From the NCBI GenBank assembly GCA_002077045.2, contig KZ111172.1, forward strand, positions 250,838 through 314,837: a stretch of DNA of 64,000 nt, written 5' to 3'. Position numbers and translations under genes: made by a program. This DNA is from Rachicladosporium sp. CCFEE 5018 (Eukaryota > Ascomycota > Dothideomycetes > Cladosporiales > Cladosporiaceae). Below the pieces are notes generated by a model. The model searched no databases. It saw only the letters and a list, made by a program, of their open reading frames with translations, and was not told where the DNA came from. Of this stretch, positions 43,211 to 54,016 are shown piece by piece; positions within the stretch are counted from its first letter, which is position 1; each line of letters starts with the position of its first letter.

Positions 43211-43966
43211 GGTGGGTCGTACCTTCCTCGGCCAATCTCCACGATATGAATCAGGGCGTTATCGGCGGCTAGGTTCCGTGGCCCCGCCACGGGAGGCTTT
43301 CCGCTTTCTTGGCATCCAACTTCCAGGCATCAGGATCTCCGGTATCGGCCTGATGGCCGGCCATAAGTGAGTCCTCCTGTCCGCCTGGTTTCCGCTGGCT
43401 CAGTTATCCCTTCACCACGAACCCGGAAACCGGCCATAACTTATGGCTAGAACTTCTGGTTGCACCTCCACTTGGTTGCGTGCCTGGCATGCACCACATC
43501 GCTTTGCACTGCGCTACGTCGCCATCGAGTATTCTCCTGCCCTGTCCCCTGTCTTCTCCCATCAATCTCCTTTGTCTCGATGTCTCGTCCGTAGAAGCAG
43601 AGCATACATCGTTCCTTGAAGCAGAGCCCCTTTCTTCGCCGGATTGATTTCGATCAGGGTATTGCTACTCTTCTCATACCGAAGCAGATCAGTGAGGCAG
43701 ATCGACCATCCAGCAGACACCAGTCGAGTACGATACGCGGTCAGCCGAGGGATGCCACAGCCAGATTGCAGTGACCTGTTCGCACTCGCGCACACCGATT
43801 GCGAGCCGACGTTCCAACTCGATGATGTTGGCCCATCGCAGCGTGCACGCTTGAGAACTATCGTTCGATCTTGGGAGAGGTGCATCACTAGCCCTTCGCA
43901 GATATCAGCGTATGCTGCGAATTTAACACACCTGTAGATTCTGCGAAAAATTCTCTATTCCTATAG
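43211..43966. other. Region between deaminase and recombinase genes; recombinase 5' end unresolved
   Basis: About 750 nt between divergent genes. An open frame at 43644-43937 might hold an upstream recombinase exon, but no donor joins in phase to the exon at 43967. Short direct repeats of CCGGCCATAA occur near 43357 and 43432. No terminal inverted repeat was recognised. Confidence 0.4.
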
Positions 43967-46900
43967 ACCCCACGATCCCCTTCACCCCAGTACCGCCTAT
44001 CAGACATCTCAAATCGTTCCTGCAATGGATCGCCCGCACAAGCAAAGGGGTGCTCGATAGAAGAATGACCGTCCGGACACTTGAGAAGAAATGGAGAGAG
44101 CTACGTCTGCTCATCTCGTGGTACACTGCGCACAAGTACACGCAGAGGGATATAAACATAGTCGGCCAGGTGGACATGACGTTGTGCGCAGACTTCTCTC
44201 GTTTGCTGACATCAGTCAGTACCTCAAATCCACTATCTTTCCCACTGAACAGCTGAAGTACAAGGCGCGAGAGAAGTCGATAGCTGACGGCAGAGTCGTT
44301 GGCGATATTCTGTTTTTCTTGTGGGAACTCGACGAGCAAGTCTTCCAGCACCCGCGCGTACGTCTGCAACTTAGCACCCTCATACTCCTCATGCGTTTCA
44401 TGGGCAGCCGACCCGGCGAGCTCGTACACTGTTCAACCTATTTAGGATCCAACCAGGGCCTACACTGGGGCGACATCGATTTCGAGCTTCTCGTCGATCG
44501 AGATAGGACACCGTGCTGGGTAGCCCAAATACGTATTCGTAACAGGAAAGGGAGGAGAGGTCAGGAGGACAAGGAGTAAGCGTCCTGTCCCTCTTCCGGA
44601 TGACGCTGACACTGCCAGTGTGATTGAACACATACGCGAGGATAAAAGTATGCGGATCATATGTCCCATCTCCGCCCTACTTGCCCTTGGTCTCGCTGAT
44701 GGGGCGTTTGTGGAGATCGCGACTGCGGACGAGCTTAGTGCAATGGTCGCTCCCCCTGCGGGTTGTCGTGCGTTCTCCTTGTCGATCAAGCCGGACAAAA
44801 GAGATCTTCCGGTTTTCCGGCGTGTTCAAGAAGGGAGCATCTCGTCGTTGACCATTTTACAAGCTGCGACGCTACGCAAGCTACTTGCTGAACTCGGTCG
44901 ACGTGCCGGCTATGTCAAGACACTCCGGCCCTACTGCGTTCGTCGTGGATACGGGAAAGATCTCGACCGTGAGTATCGCAGCTCGAAGTCTTTGGGATAA
45001 GATCACATACTGACTTCACAAGCCAACGTGACGGTGGCGCAGAGAAACCGGCAGATGGGGCACGCCAACGAGGACACCTTTCTACACTACCTGTCGAACG
45101 CCTCTAGCATCGATGTCCAGAACATCATGAACGGACGAGCGAGTGATCAAGGACTCATTGACTTTTTCGCAACCATGCGACCAAATCTGCATGCGCGTAT
45201 TCCGCTGCCGCCAGGTGCGTTTTTACGCCATGGGCGCTCCAAGCGCACAAGTTCCTGCGAACCAGGGAAGAAATCCGATGAACAACCGAAGGCTATTGCA
45301 ATGCTGGGCACCGCAGCAGGGCTGCCCTTCGACGCCCCACTCGAACGGCCGCCCCCATCGAAATTACTGCTGAACTTCCTCAGATATGACCGTGATCGAG
45401 CGCAGACCATCAAGCAGTATGCAGCTTCACGTGCAGGCGACAAGGTCGGCTTAGCGGAGATGGTTGGCGCCCTACGATTGCTTGCCGAGCCTGGCGTGCG
45501 GGATCTGTCGTACCCAATGGCGCCGCACGGATCTAAAGCTTTGCGCGAGACGCGCAGTATGTCGGTTGTCAGGTCAGTAGAGCCTGATGACGTGTGATCG
45601 CTTTCAGAACTGATGCTGACAGGTCGAAATTACCTGATTACAACCGCGAGTTCCTTAAATGCCAACGCGTTGCCGAAGCTCAAGCGACCCGCACTGCTGC
45701 ATGGGAGCACCTACGCCATCAATCTCACACGTGCTTATGGAACAACTGCAGCGCCTCTTTCGATGCGATGAATCCTGGGGAAATCCGTGAACACCTCAGA
45801 TCGCACCTCCAACAGCAGAGAAGATGTCTATGGAAGATGTGTGGAAGTGTGTTGCCGTCGTCAGGGTGTCTTCCAGCACACGTCGAGCAGGAGCATGGTA
45901 TCCCATTGCAAATTGATCGTCTTGCAGCCGCCGAATATTGCTACGAATGCGCCCTCTACTTCGTGTCTTCCGAGGACTGGGGAGCGCATTGTATTGAACA
46001 CCTAGACGATTTCGACGACTTTTGCGGCAGGGTTTTCCGGGGAGGTTTAATCGTCCGTGCCGGACATTGCCCCTTCTGCGCTGCGGACCCAGCTCTTCCC
46101 GCAAGTACTCGGTACGCTCAGTTTTCGGAATGGGCGCAATTTTGGAACCACCTGGAAGGACATCTTCGAGGGCTGACGTATCACTTAGAGTGTCCGCATC
46201 CGATGTGTGACTCAATCATCGACTCCGAGAGGCAATTTTGGCTCCGTGTCGAAAGCACGCATGGCATATGTGGCCCCGATGTCATAAGTTCTCATGAGGA
46301 GACAGAATCATCTACCCTCTGCTACAGTGTCAAGCGGTCCCGTAAGAAGATGAAAACGCCCGAATGTCGCACGCATCCTGGGGCAGGGTGTGAGGTGCTG
46401 TTAGACGGTGTACAACACTCAGCCGAAGCTTGCGAGTTTGTCTATGATACAGAGCTCTACCGATGTGCCTTGCCCTCTAAGGTAGATCCATCAGGAACGT
46501 GTGATCGAGCATTCAAGAGACGAGACAACTTGGAGCGGCATCAGACTAGCCATGATAAATATCAAGCTCAGTGCTGCCCCGTGCCCGGATGTACCCGTCG
46601 GTTCAGGACACCCGACGGTCTTCGCAGACACGTCGACTGCCACAACGGTCCGAAACCGTTCTTCTGTCAGGAGTCTCATGGGGATCGCCGGTGTAGAGCG
46701 TCCTTCAGCACCGAGAGCAGTCTAGGTTCTCATGTCCGATGGTATCATCTGACATCGAGCACACGAGTAGTCGATACCAATCAATCAAGACAATCTCCTG
46801 CGCCTCCATCTGACGACGACCATCTGACCCCGGTCTCCTGTCAGAAGTCAAAGGGGACAATGTGGAAACAATGCACCGTGCCCGGGTGTACCTATTGGTT

Positions 46901-47267
46901 CAGCAAACCCGACGCTATACGCAGACACATCAACTGCCACAATGGTCCGAGACCGTTCTTCTGCCAGGAGTCTTACGGAGATCGTCAGTGTAGGGCATCT
47001 TTTGGCAGTAAGAGCAGACTAGAGTATCATGCCCGATGGTATCATCCAACATCGAGTGTAGGAGCAGTCGACACCAGCGTACATCTATTGGCGGATTCCT
47101 CTTCGCCTGCGGCTCACGACGACTCGAGATTGTATGATCAGGATCCGCTCAGCTATAGCAAGGAACCGTCTGTACACAGAGACGCTGAAGGCGGAGGCGA
47201 TTTCGGCGCAGGTATACCTCGAAGCACGCCGTGCGATGAGGATGAGCACAGCTTAAGTCGCGAGTGA
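43967..47267 (+). CDS. DUF3435 tyrosine-recombinase-fold protein with C-terminal C2H2 zinc-finger array
   Basis: Exons 43967-44214, 44253-44575, 44619-44968, 45023-45572 and 45623-47267; introns of 38, 43, 54 and 50 nt all join in phase, giving at least 1038 residues. The first ATG-containing exon is not identified. DUF3435 (PF11917) features: LKSFLQWIARTSKGVLDRR, LILLMRFMGSRPGELV, CPISALLALGLADGAF and LPVFRRV. Tyrosine-recombinase residues are in order: Arg (44409-44411, SRPGE), a Lys-rich hairpin RNRKGRRG, Arg in PYCVRRG (44941-44943), His in QMGHAN (45061-45063) and a candidate nucleophile Tyr in TFLHYLS (45088-45090). The last exon carries about ten C2H2-like fingers, the final four being a duplicated two-finger unit (CPVPGCTRRF/FFCQESHGDRRC and CTVPGCTYWF/FFCQESYGDRQC). 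Starship captains belong to this superfamily; whether this gene is a captain or a domesticated relative is open. Confidence 0.82.
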
Positions 47268-47530
47268 ATCTTAGAATGTCAATGATAAGGACACGAGGGC
47301 TGTGTGAGTATGAATTATCGCTTGGCACTCACTTCCTAGGCTCAACGTGAGAAAGGACCCAGGAGTGGCACATGTGCGGGTCGGCAGAGTAGCGAAGTGA
47401 TAGTACAATCATCTCGTAGTCGCTCCCATTTCTGTGGCTGCATTTCCATACATGTCAATCTATCTACTGTCTACTGATACGTGTCGAAGTTCATAGCGCT
47501 TAGCTGTACACTCGTATCGCGCAGTGCTCG

Positions 47531-48302
47531 CTACCACACCAGCGGGGCAAGTAGGACGAGTACAGTCCATGTGACGGTCAAAACTTGTTCGAACAGCCAA
47601 AAGCTGTGGACTGCAGAGCTCACGAAGGCAGGTAAGTTTGTCTGACGCGGAACACCTTGCTGTCCAGTGCTCCCAACCATGGGCGTTAATGCGGAGTTCG
47701 CTGTGGCAGGGGTGGCGCTGGTACCTGTACAACGCACGGGAGTCGCGATTACAGACGACGATGCTGTAACACCACTCATCACATCCATCGCTGATGCGCT
47801 TCTGCAATCAGAGCCGACGGCTGTGCCCTCAATATCTTCCTCGGGATCATACGTAAAGACGTGCCCAAACTCGCAGGACCCTAAGCCTTGCTCGGGGAAG
47901 TAAACATACACCATATCTCGCGTATCGACCCACAGCACGGCAACGTCTTCCGAGTCGACGCCCACGAACTCAAGCCTTGATCCAACGGCTGCGACCGGGC
48001 CGGCGCAAGGATGGGCGCGAGACAAAGCCATACGCGCGCTGTCCACCGAGACGAACGCAAACCGGACCGCTTCGCCAATACGACCCCGAGCATACTGTTC
48101 GTCAAACGCCAACTCGCTGCTCGTCCCTAGGATATTGACGTCGATCACGCCGGTCAATGTAGTGTCATTCCATGACACGGTCCTGCATGTCCTGTCAGTC
48201 GAAGCGACGACGCTTTATGGACGCTCTCACTCACCTCGGAAGGAAGTCACGCTGGGCGACGCTAAGACTTAGCAACGTGGTGATAACGATGAGAGTGGTC
48301 AT
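47531..48302 (-). CDS. Secreted, possibly GPI-anchored protein of unknown function
   Basis: Exon 1 48302-48235, intron 48234-48192 (43 nt, GTGAGT...TGACAG), exon 2 48191-47531: 242 residues. Exon 1 encodes a signal peptide (MTTLIVITTLLSLSVAQRD) that the long frame alone lacks. The mature part has an early Cys (PRTCRTVSWNDTT), cysteines in HPCAGP and GLGSCEFGH that suggest disulfides, a Ser/Thr-rich stretch and a strongly hydrophobic C terminus (VLTVTWTVLVLLAPLVW) typical of GPI-anchor attachment. It therefore probably sits at the cell surface. No domain is recognised. Confidence 0.65.
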
Positions 48303-48744
48303 TCTGCATTAGTGCTGCCGACGACCGGAAGATGGAGCAGATGCTCTTTATCGAAGTACGTTCTCGATTGCCTGCCGAGATGAGGGTATGCACAAGCGTA
48401 GCCGAGCGACGAATACCTGTCTTCCGCCCTACTTCTAGCATCGAGCCTGAAAACCGGATCATGGAATTGGATCCGGCAATGCACGATCTTAACAAACGCG
48501 GTCACGCTCTATTATATATGACTTCCTTACGGTGCAGAGCTCGACTATACATCTCAAACATCACTGGCGGTGCCAACAGAGTGTTACTCCGATAGCACAT
48601 TGTGTATGCATCAACTCCAAGGCATAGACTTGTAGCACCAGATCTATACGCCTGGTTGTTGACAGGATCGCCCAATATCCTGTCCCGTTCAAGGAATTGC
48701 TTGTGATCGTTTCTCGGTCAGCTCTCGCTTCAAGTGGACCTACG
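48303..48744. promoter_or_regulatory. Divergent intergenic region
   Basis: About 440 nt between the secreted-protein gene and the next plus-strand gene. No coding similarity was found; presumed promoters for both. Confidence 0.4.
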
Positions 48745-50840
48745 ATGTCCGCCCATAAGCCGCCGCCGTCTGTTCGAAACCAGCGGGAAGGGCCAGTGGA
48801 GCCAAACGCCTCTGCAAATCCTGCAGGCGACAGTGATAGCTACGATCGGCCAGATGTAGACAATGACGAAGACGGGGTCGATGACGCTATGGATAGTGAC
48901 AATCCAGGCAACGAAAGCGATCAGAGTGACGACTCCGAGACCTCTGAACAAGCTGCCGAAGACGAGGCTAACCGAGAGAGAGGTTTCAAGAAAAGGGACG
49001 CGAAAATGCCCGTAATTTCGAGCTACCCCTTCCCGACATGGAAATGGAGAACAGAAGGCTCTTGCGCAAGCATGCATCTATCTATCGCAGACTCTGGATT
49101 TATGGCAAGACCGCAAAGATTATGGACGAGTGGAGAGCAGCTAACGATGAACTCCTCAGTCATGGCTTTGGGAAGCCACACGCAGGAGTTGGATTAGCTC
49201 AAAGGTCTGGCGTGCTGCTTTCCGAGCCGCTGATGGGCGTTATAGTCACGGTGAAGGCCAAATACTACGAATGGGCTGACAAGTCGAACAAGAGTCGAGA
49301 CGAAGCTGCGATCACGGCACTTGAAGAACTCATGACATGCAGGCCCTATTACACAGGTATGAGCCTACGCATGACGGACGTGATCTCTCCGAAATGGGTT
49401 CTCTTGCTGCAGAAGTGTTTTGCAGCTGCGCGCAATAGCAAGGCCCAAGATGAGGAGTGGAAGGCCACGTACTCAAGTCTTTTTGATGAGGAGATTCGCA
49501 AGACACAAATCTGGCAGGACATCTTATATCGTGAGAACGCGGTTAAAGCGAAATTGGAGATGATCGGAAATGCTGCAGCGCCAGCTGGAGATCTTAAAGC
49601 TGCACGGGATTCTCTACGGATCTTTAAGGCTACACTTGCAAAGACCAATGAGCTATACGGGGTCAACATCAAGGATCATACCATGCCAATGGATCCGGTC
49701 AGAGCTCTTTACGACACGGACGATGCTGGTCGTGCTAAGGAGCTGCTGAAGCTCATTACGACTGCAATGTACCAACTTGGCTTGGGCGAATTCGTACCCG
49801 GAAGTGCACCCCAGCCTGATGCCGACGATGCTTTCGAGATCTTGGAGACACATGGCTATCCGGTGGAGCAGCTTCGAAGGAATCACTTGCCCACTCCGCC
49901 TGAGAGCCGGGCCGAAAAGACTCACCAGCAGCCCGCGTCTGAGGTGCAGAGCGATTTCGAGGACGAGACTAGCGCTCGTAGCGGCTACAACGCCGGCCCA
50001 GACATGCGTGGCGTCGACGCCGAGCCGATCCCAGACGACACTCACTCTACATCGGACGGCACAAGCAATGCGGACATGCCCGATCGGCCCCAATCGCAGG
50101 CTGACACACCGCCGCCCATGCCGAACCACAGAAGCACAAGAGAGGGTTTGATCATTGGTATTCTCTTCGGTGGCCGTATATCAAGAGCGGTTGTGAATAG
50201 AGGTTTACATGGGTACACCGTCTACGACATTGTGCCAGTGAGTCGCATAGGTACCTTATCTAGTTTCGACAAAGGTGCGGATCAACTCCCCTTGATCAAA
50301 TGGGAGCGCCATTTCACCCAGAGTGACATCATTGCCATAAAGGGGATGGTGCAGATCCCACAGAGTTTCGACCGTTTGGAGAGATGTCGAATGGTTGCAA
50401 AGAGGAATTCTGATGAAGTAGCCACCAGGGACCCTCTTCTTCGCGTCCGAAATCCACCTCAACCAGTCACTTACTTCTCGATTGAGATTCTTGATCAGAA
50501 CAAAACTCCTCGCAAAGGCTGGATCACGCGATCTGATCTCCTGCGGGTCTACGGCAGCGGCGCTATCAAAACAGTCGGTGGTGAGGAGTTCAAGAATGAC
50601 GCGATTGTGTGTACTGGGATGGTAAGGGAGTTCACAGAGAGAAGAGAGGCTAATGAGAAGGCACTACTTGAAATCAGGAAGAGTCAGAAGCATCCGGTGA
50701 CAGGAAAGCCTTACTCGGCAGAGTACATGAAGCAAACGCCATGGGTATTTGCGAACGCTGACGCTGCGGGGACTACATTCGTCAATACTCGAATCGTGGA
50801 GACTGACGAAGACTTTGCAGACATTCCCTTTGCAACTTAA
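48745..50840 (+). pseudogene. Large unrecognised protein, acidic N terminus, one probable frameshift
   Basis: ATG 48745 starts MSAHKPPPSVRNQREGPVEP, followed by a very acidic stretch (DSDSYDRPDVDNDEDGVDDA). At 49003-49006 (AAAA) one extra A would join this to the long frame that continues NARNFELPLPDMEMENRRLL to 50840, about 698 residues in total. If the frameshift is genuine, translation could instead begin at an internal ATG (49038, 600 residues). The middle is helical and charged; a Pro/Gln-rich linker occurs near residue 300-370 of the long frame; the last 230 residues contain GLIIGILFGGRISRAVVNRG and PRKGWITRSDLLRVYGSGAI. No known domain is recognised. It lies in the accessory region. 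Confidence 0.55.
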
Positions 50841-50858
50841 GCTACTAATAGATACTGA

Positions 50859-51754
50859 TCAGATTCCAGCCGAGCGTACACCGTACCTGTCGCTGAAGAG
50901 CGGCGCAACAGTAGCGTCGTCACTGTAGATGGACAATGATCGGCCGAAAGTCGCTGTCTGAGGCACTTTCGGTTCGACTGGTGACAGGTCACTTCTCTTA
51001 CGATGTTGGATCTTCTGCTTTCGTCGGCGTGCAGTCTTCATATCAAGTCGCAGCGGCGTGGGGCTTCGGTGAATCGGGCTGTAGGTCGCCTGGCCAGGAG
51101 CCATTGGGCTCGCATCCGATGAACTTGGAGCCACCGGACTTTGGGTCATTGGGCTTGCATATGTACTCTGCTTTAGTTAGCATGCGACTACCGCTCGTTG
51201 TAATTTAGTATATGTACCTCAATGATCGGCTTCAAGCGTGGTTCACCATAGGCAAACACTCGTTCTGGTTCCGAGACTTGCTCAATGAGGTCGAGCCTTT
51301 CTTTCTGACAGGCTGCTAGCTTGCCTTCGCAATTGAGGAGTCGATCTCCTATTGCTAGAACTTGCTGCAGTAACCCCAGTCCCTCGGCCTCGGCGGCGAC
51401 AAGTGCTTCACTAGTCTTGCCGAACTCAGCGGCCAAGATTGCGGTCGCCCCGCATTGCTGCTGATATTGTTGTTCAATGTATCCTAGTCGTTCATGTTCA
51501 GCCCGCCAGGCCTCCAAGGTGCGGTGATGTGCCCAACGTTCGGCGTCTAGCAGTTGCAGCAAGCTCTTGTACGACGCTCTGGGTCGGACATAGCTGGAGG
51601 AACCATGGAGTGTTTCGGTCTCGCTGTCCACAAAGGTACGGCTGGAGCGCATTGGCCGGTACATTGGATGTAAGGGTATCGTAGGAACTTGCCGACCTTC
51701 AGGTGCTTCGAAAATCATTGCTCCAGGTCGATGAGGAAACTGATTGAATGTCAT
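50859..51754 (-). CDS. Coiled-coil protein of unknown function
   Basis: Exon 1 51754-51218, intron 51217-51168 (50 nt, GTACAT...AAGCAG), exon 2 51167-50859: 281 residues. The ATG 51754 (MTFNQFPHRPGAMIFEAPEG) follows a long open stretch without plausible start. Residues about 70-165 are a strong coiled coil (AERWAHHRTLEAWRAEHERL and EAEGLGLLQQVLAIGDRLLN). The C-terminal exon is Ser/Pro-rich with a basic patch (KTARRRKQKIQHRKR) that could be a nuclear-localisation signal. The gene is convergent with, and 18 nt from, the preceding gene. Function unknown. Confidence 0.6.
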
Positions 51755-52447
51755 CTCGCACGTGTAAAGCTGAGAGGGGTTCCACAGGTGTGCTATACAG
51801 CAAGTTGCGCAAAGGCTGACCAAGATGGAGGATCGCACCCTCGCCTTGCGCATGCTGGTGGCGTGTCTTGCAGTAGCTGGGACACGCTCATGCGGGCAAC
51901 GAGGGAGTGCACGTAGGCGCCTCGATTCGCTGAGAAGCGTGAGAACATGATCGTGTGTCGCATAGCCGCGTGAGTACTGCTGGGCGGTTAAAGGTCTTGG
52001 ACGGTTTAACGTTCTTCGGGCGCGCAAGATCCGTTTTCCAGGAAACAGGAAGTTGTGATAAGAGCTAAAGCCAAGAGCGCCGTCGAGAAGCGTGACTCGC
52101 GCAGCCAATGGGTGCAACTTGCACTGCACCACTTCGGTCAGATATCGGCCCGCTAGCGAGCTTGACGCAGTGCTTCATGCAAGACGTGCATGAACCTCGC
52201 ATGAACCTCGCGTGCGGGTAGCGCGATGATGCAGCCTAATCTTGACCACCTGTGTCCAGGATCATGGCATTGGGCCGGTACTTCATGGACTGAATCCAGG
52301 AATGAGGAAGTCCCATGATGAATGTCCCTATTCACTGTGTTCAGCATAGCGTAGAGAACAACTACAAGCTATGCTCCTGCCGACGCTTCCGTCCAGATAT
52401 GACTGTGCGCAGCGCGCCGACTCCCTGGATGCATTCGTTGCTTCCAC
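51755..52447. other. Intergenic, no gene recognised
   Basis: About 690 nt. The coiled-coil gene's frame remains open upstream to 52132 without a convincing start, so part may be 5' UTR. A short GCATGAACCTCGC tandem repeat occurs near 52188-52212. Confidence 0.4.
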
Positions 52448-53781
52448 ATGTCGTCTCTCGATAGCGCATTCAAACAACATTCCCGCGCGCAACACGCCGT
52501 CGTTCCGGACGCAGCCGCGCGCGAGCTCCCACCAATCAAAGACGTACCCCAGATTCCGCTCGTATTACCTAGAGCAATCGTACGCGGCTCGAGGGGACTA
52601 GACATCCGGTCTACGCCTTCCTGGCTACCAGCAACGCATGAACGACCGGGAACTAGCCGCCCAGCGGCACGACAGCGGGGAACAGCGCTTACGAATGTTG
52701 TTACCCCACGGCTGTCTATCAGGACTGCGACTTCCGATCGGCCAAAAGTGTCGCAGTGGCTTGAGTACACGCAATTGGGGATCCTCGTTCAAGGCGAGCA
52801 GCAGATATGATTTGCTCATCTCGCGCAAGTAAAAAGCTCTTCATGTTTAAGAGCATGGGTACAGTCATCAGCGAAGAAACAAGGGTGGCTATCACATTGC
52901 GACATCGTAACATACACGCTGCTTTTTGCGAGATCGCGAGCAACTTGACGATCCATGTTGGTTTTGAGTACGCGCGGCATACCCTGCAAGAGCTCCTCTA
53001 CGTTCACCTCCCATTACAGGAATCGCACCTTCGTACTATCGCTCACTCTGTATGTAAGTCAGACATCGTTCAATGCGCCGAATACTAATACTGCATGCTT
53101 TAGGTATTCCAAGCCCTTCAACACATATATAAGATAAGATAAGAATTCATACGCCTGATTTGGTACTCTAGTAGCCCATGCAGGAAGCTATCCTATAAAC
53201 TGTCTAAGAAGGAAACCACTTGTTATGGTAAAAAACCTCCAGTCCTATCTCTTGCCTCGCTTTTGTAGTTGGCTTGCCTTCTGGAAGCGCACTTCAACAC
53301 ATATATAGCCATGGGCTCATCCATGGTCAGGTAAGTATTCGTGCCATCCGTGTCTGTAGAGATGATGGGCGGGTGGTACTCGCCGATTGCGACGCTTGCA
53401 AAACCTCGGCAGATGACACGGATCTCGAAGATCTTGGTCTTGCGCTGTTAGATTGCATGGAGGGAGCCCCTCGCTCCGCCACAGCCGCGCATGTACGGGA
53501 ACAGCGCACTATGTACAAGGTCTTTGGACTTAGCGCGCCTGAGCGTTGGAGCGCTAATAAGCAGTTGATCGACTTCATTGACGACTTATTCTCGACTCAG
53601 CGAAGTGTACCAGTGAAGTATGCACGACCAGTAAGTTTCCTACTCATTGTACTGTCGATCTTAAGGCTTAGCTTCCTCACAGCACGAGTACGTGACTTCA
53701 GGGTCGGGTAGTCGAGAGGCGCTAGCGCTACTGACAGAGCTTGCATCAATGGAGTGCTTTACGGTCTGGCGAGCTATATAG
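52448..53781 (+). pseudogene. Pseudokinase-family gene, frameshifted and interrupted by an insertion
   Basis: Recognisable as a fungal kinase-like protein: an N-terminal leader to WLEYTQLGILVQGEQQ, N-lobe SRASKKLFMFKSMGTVISEE then TRVAITLRHRNIH, FEYARHTLQELLYVHLPL, an HRD-equivalent SHGLIHGQVSIRAIRV, and VVLADCDACKTS in place of DFG. Canonical catalytic Asp residues are absent from both loops, so the family is probably catalytically dead. Lesions: one missing base near 52803 (frame change before MICSSRASKK), and a 160-nt insertion with 16-nt target duplication (53116-53307) between QALQHIY and SHGLIHG. Introns at 53050-53103 (TACTAATA branch) and 53631-53692 fit. It ends at TAG 53779-53781. 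Kinase-like proteins of this kind are common in fungal accessory DNA. Confidence 0.7.
53116..53307. mobile_element. 160-nt insertion flanked by a 16-bp target-site duplication
   Basis: CTTCAACACATATATA occurs at 53116-53131 and again at 53292-53307. Removing one copy plus the intervening 160 nt (53132-53291) rebuilds a coherent kinase-like reading frame (VFQALQHIY then SHGLIHGQ). The insert starts with AGATAAGATAAG and contains no open frame. A 16-bp duplication is typical of target-primed retroposition (SINE/LINE-like), but no A-rich tail or clear polymerase III boxes are visible. Confidence 0.65.
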
Positions 53782-54016
53782 GCTATGTTATTGCCCTGCA
53801 TATGCAGGCCATAGCAGGCGCCACCAACAGTCGAGCTTTAAGCGCTTACAAGTAGCTTTGCCATCCAGTACTGTGCCGCAAGCGCTGTCCGAACGTTTAA
53901 GTACGGCTTGCATGTGAGCTTCATGCTGTGCTACCGCTTTTGCACTTTGTTTCGCTCTAAGTCACGTCTAGAACATATCCCGTTCTGATCGTTATATCTT
54001 GCCACAATCATCATCA
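53782..54016. other. Short intergenic region
   Basis: A 235-nt spacer with no recognised feature. The next gene's open frame starts at 53999 with TTG, and its first ATG is at 54017. Confidence 0.35.

Noticed and set aside
53336..53372. Possible intron GTAAGT...TGTAG inside the pseudokinase
   Set aside because: The frame reads through it as HGQVSIRAIRVCRDDGRVVL, which fits the kinase-like family better than the spliced product.
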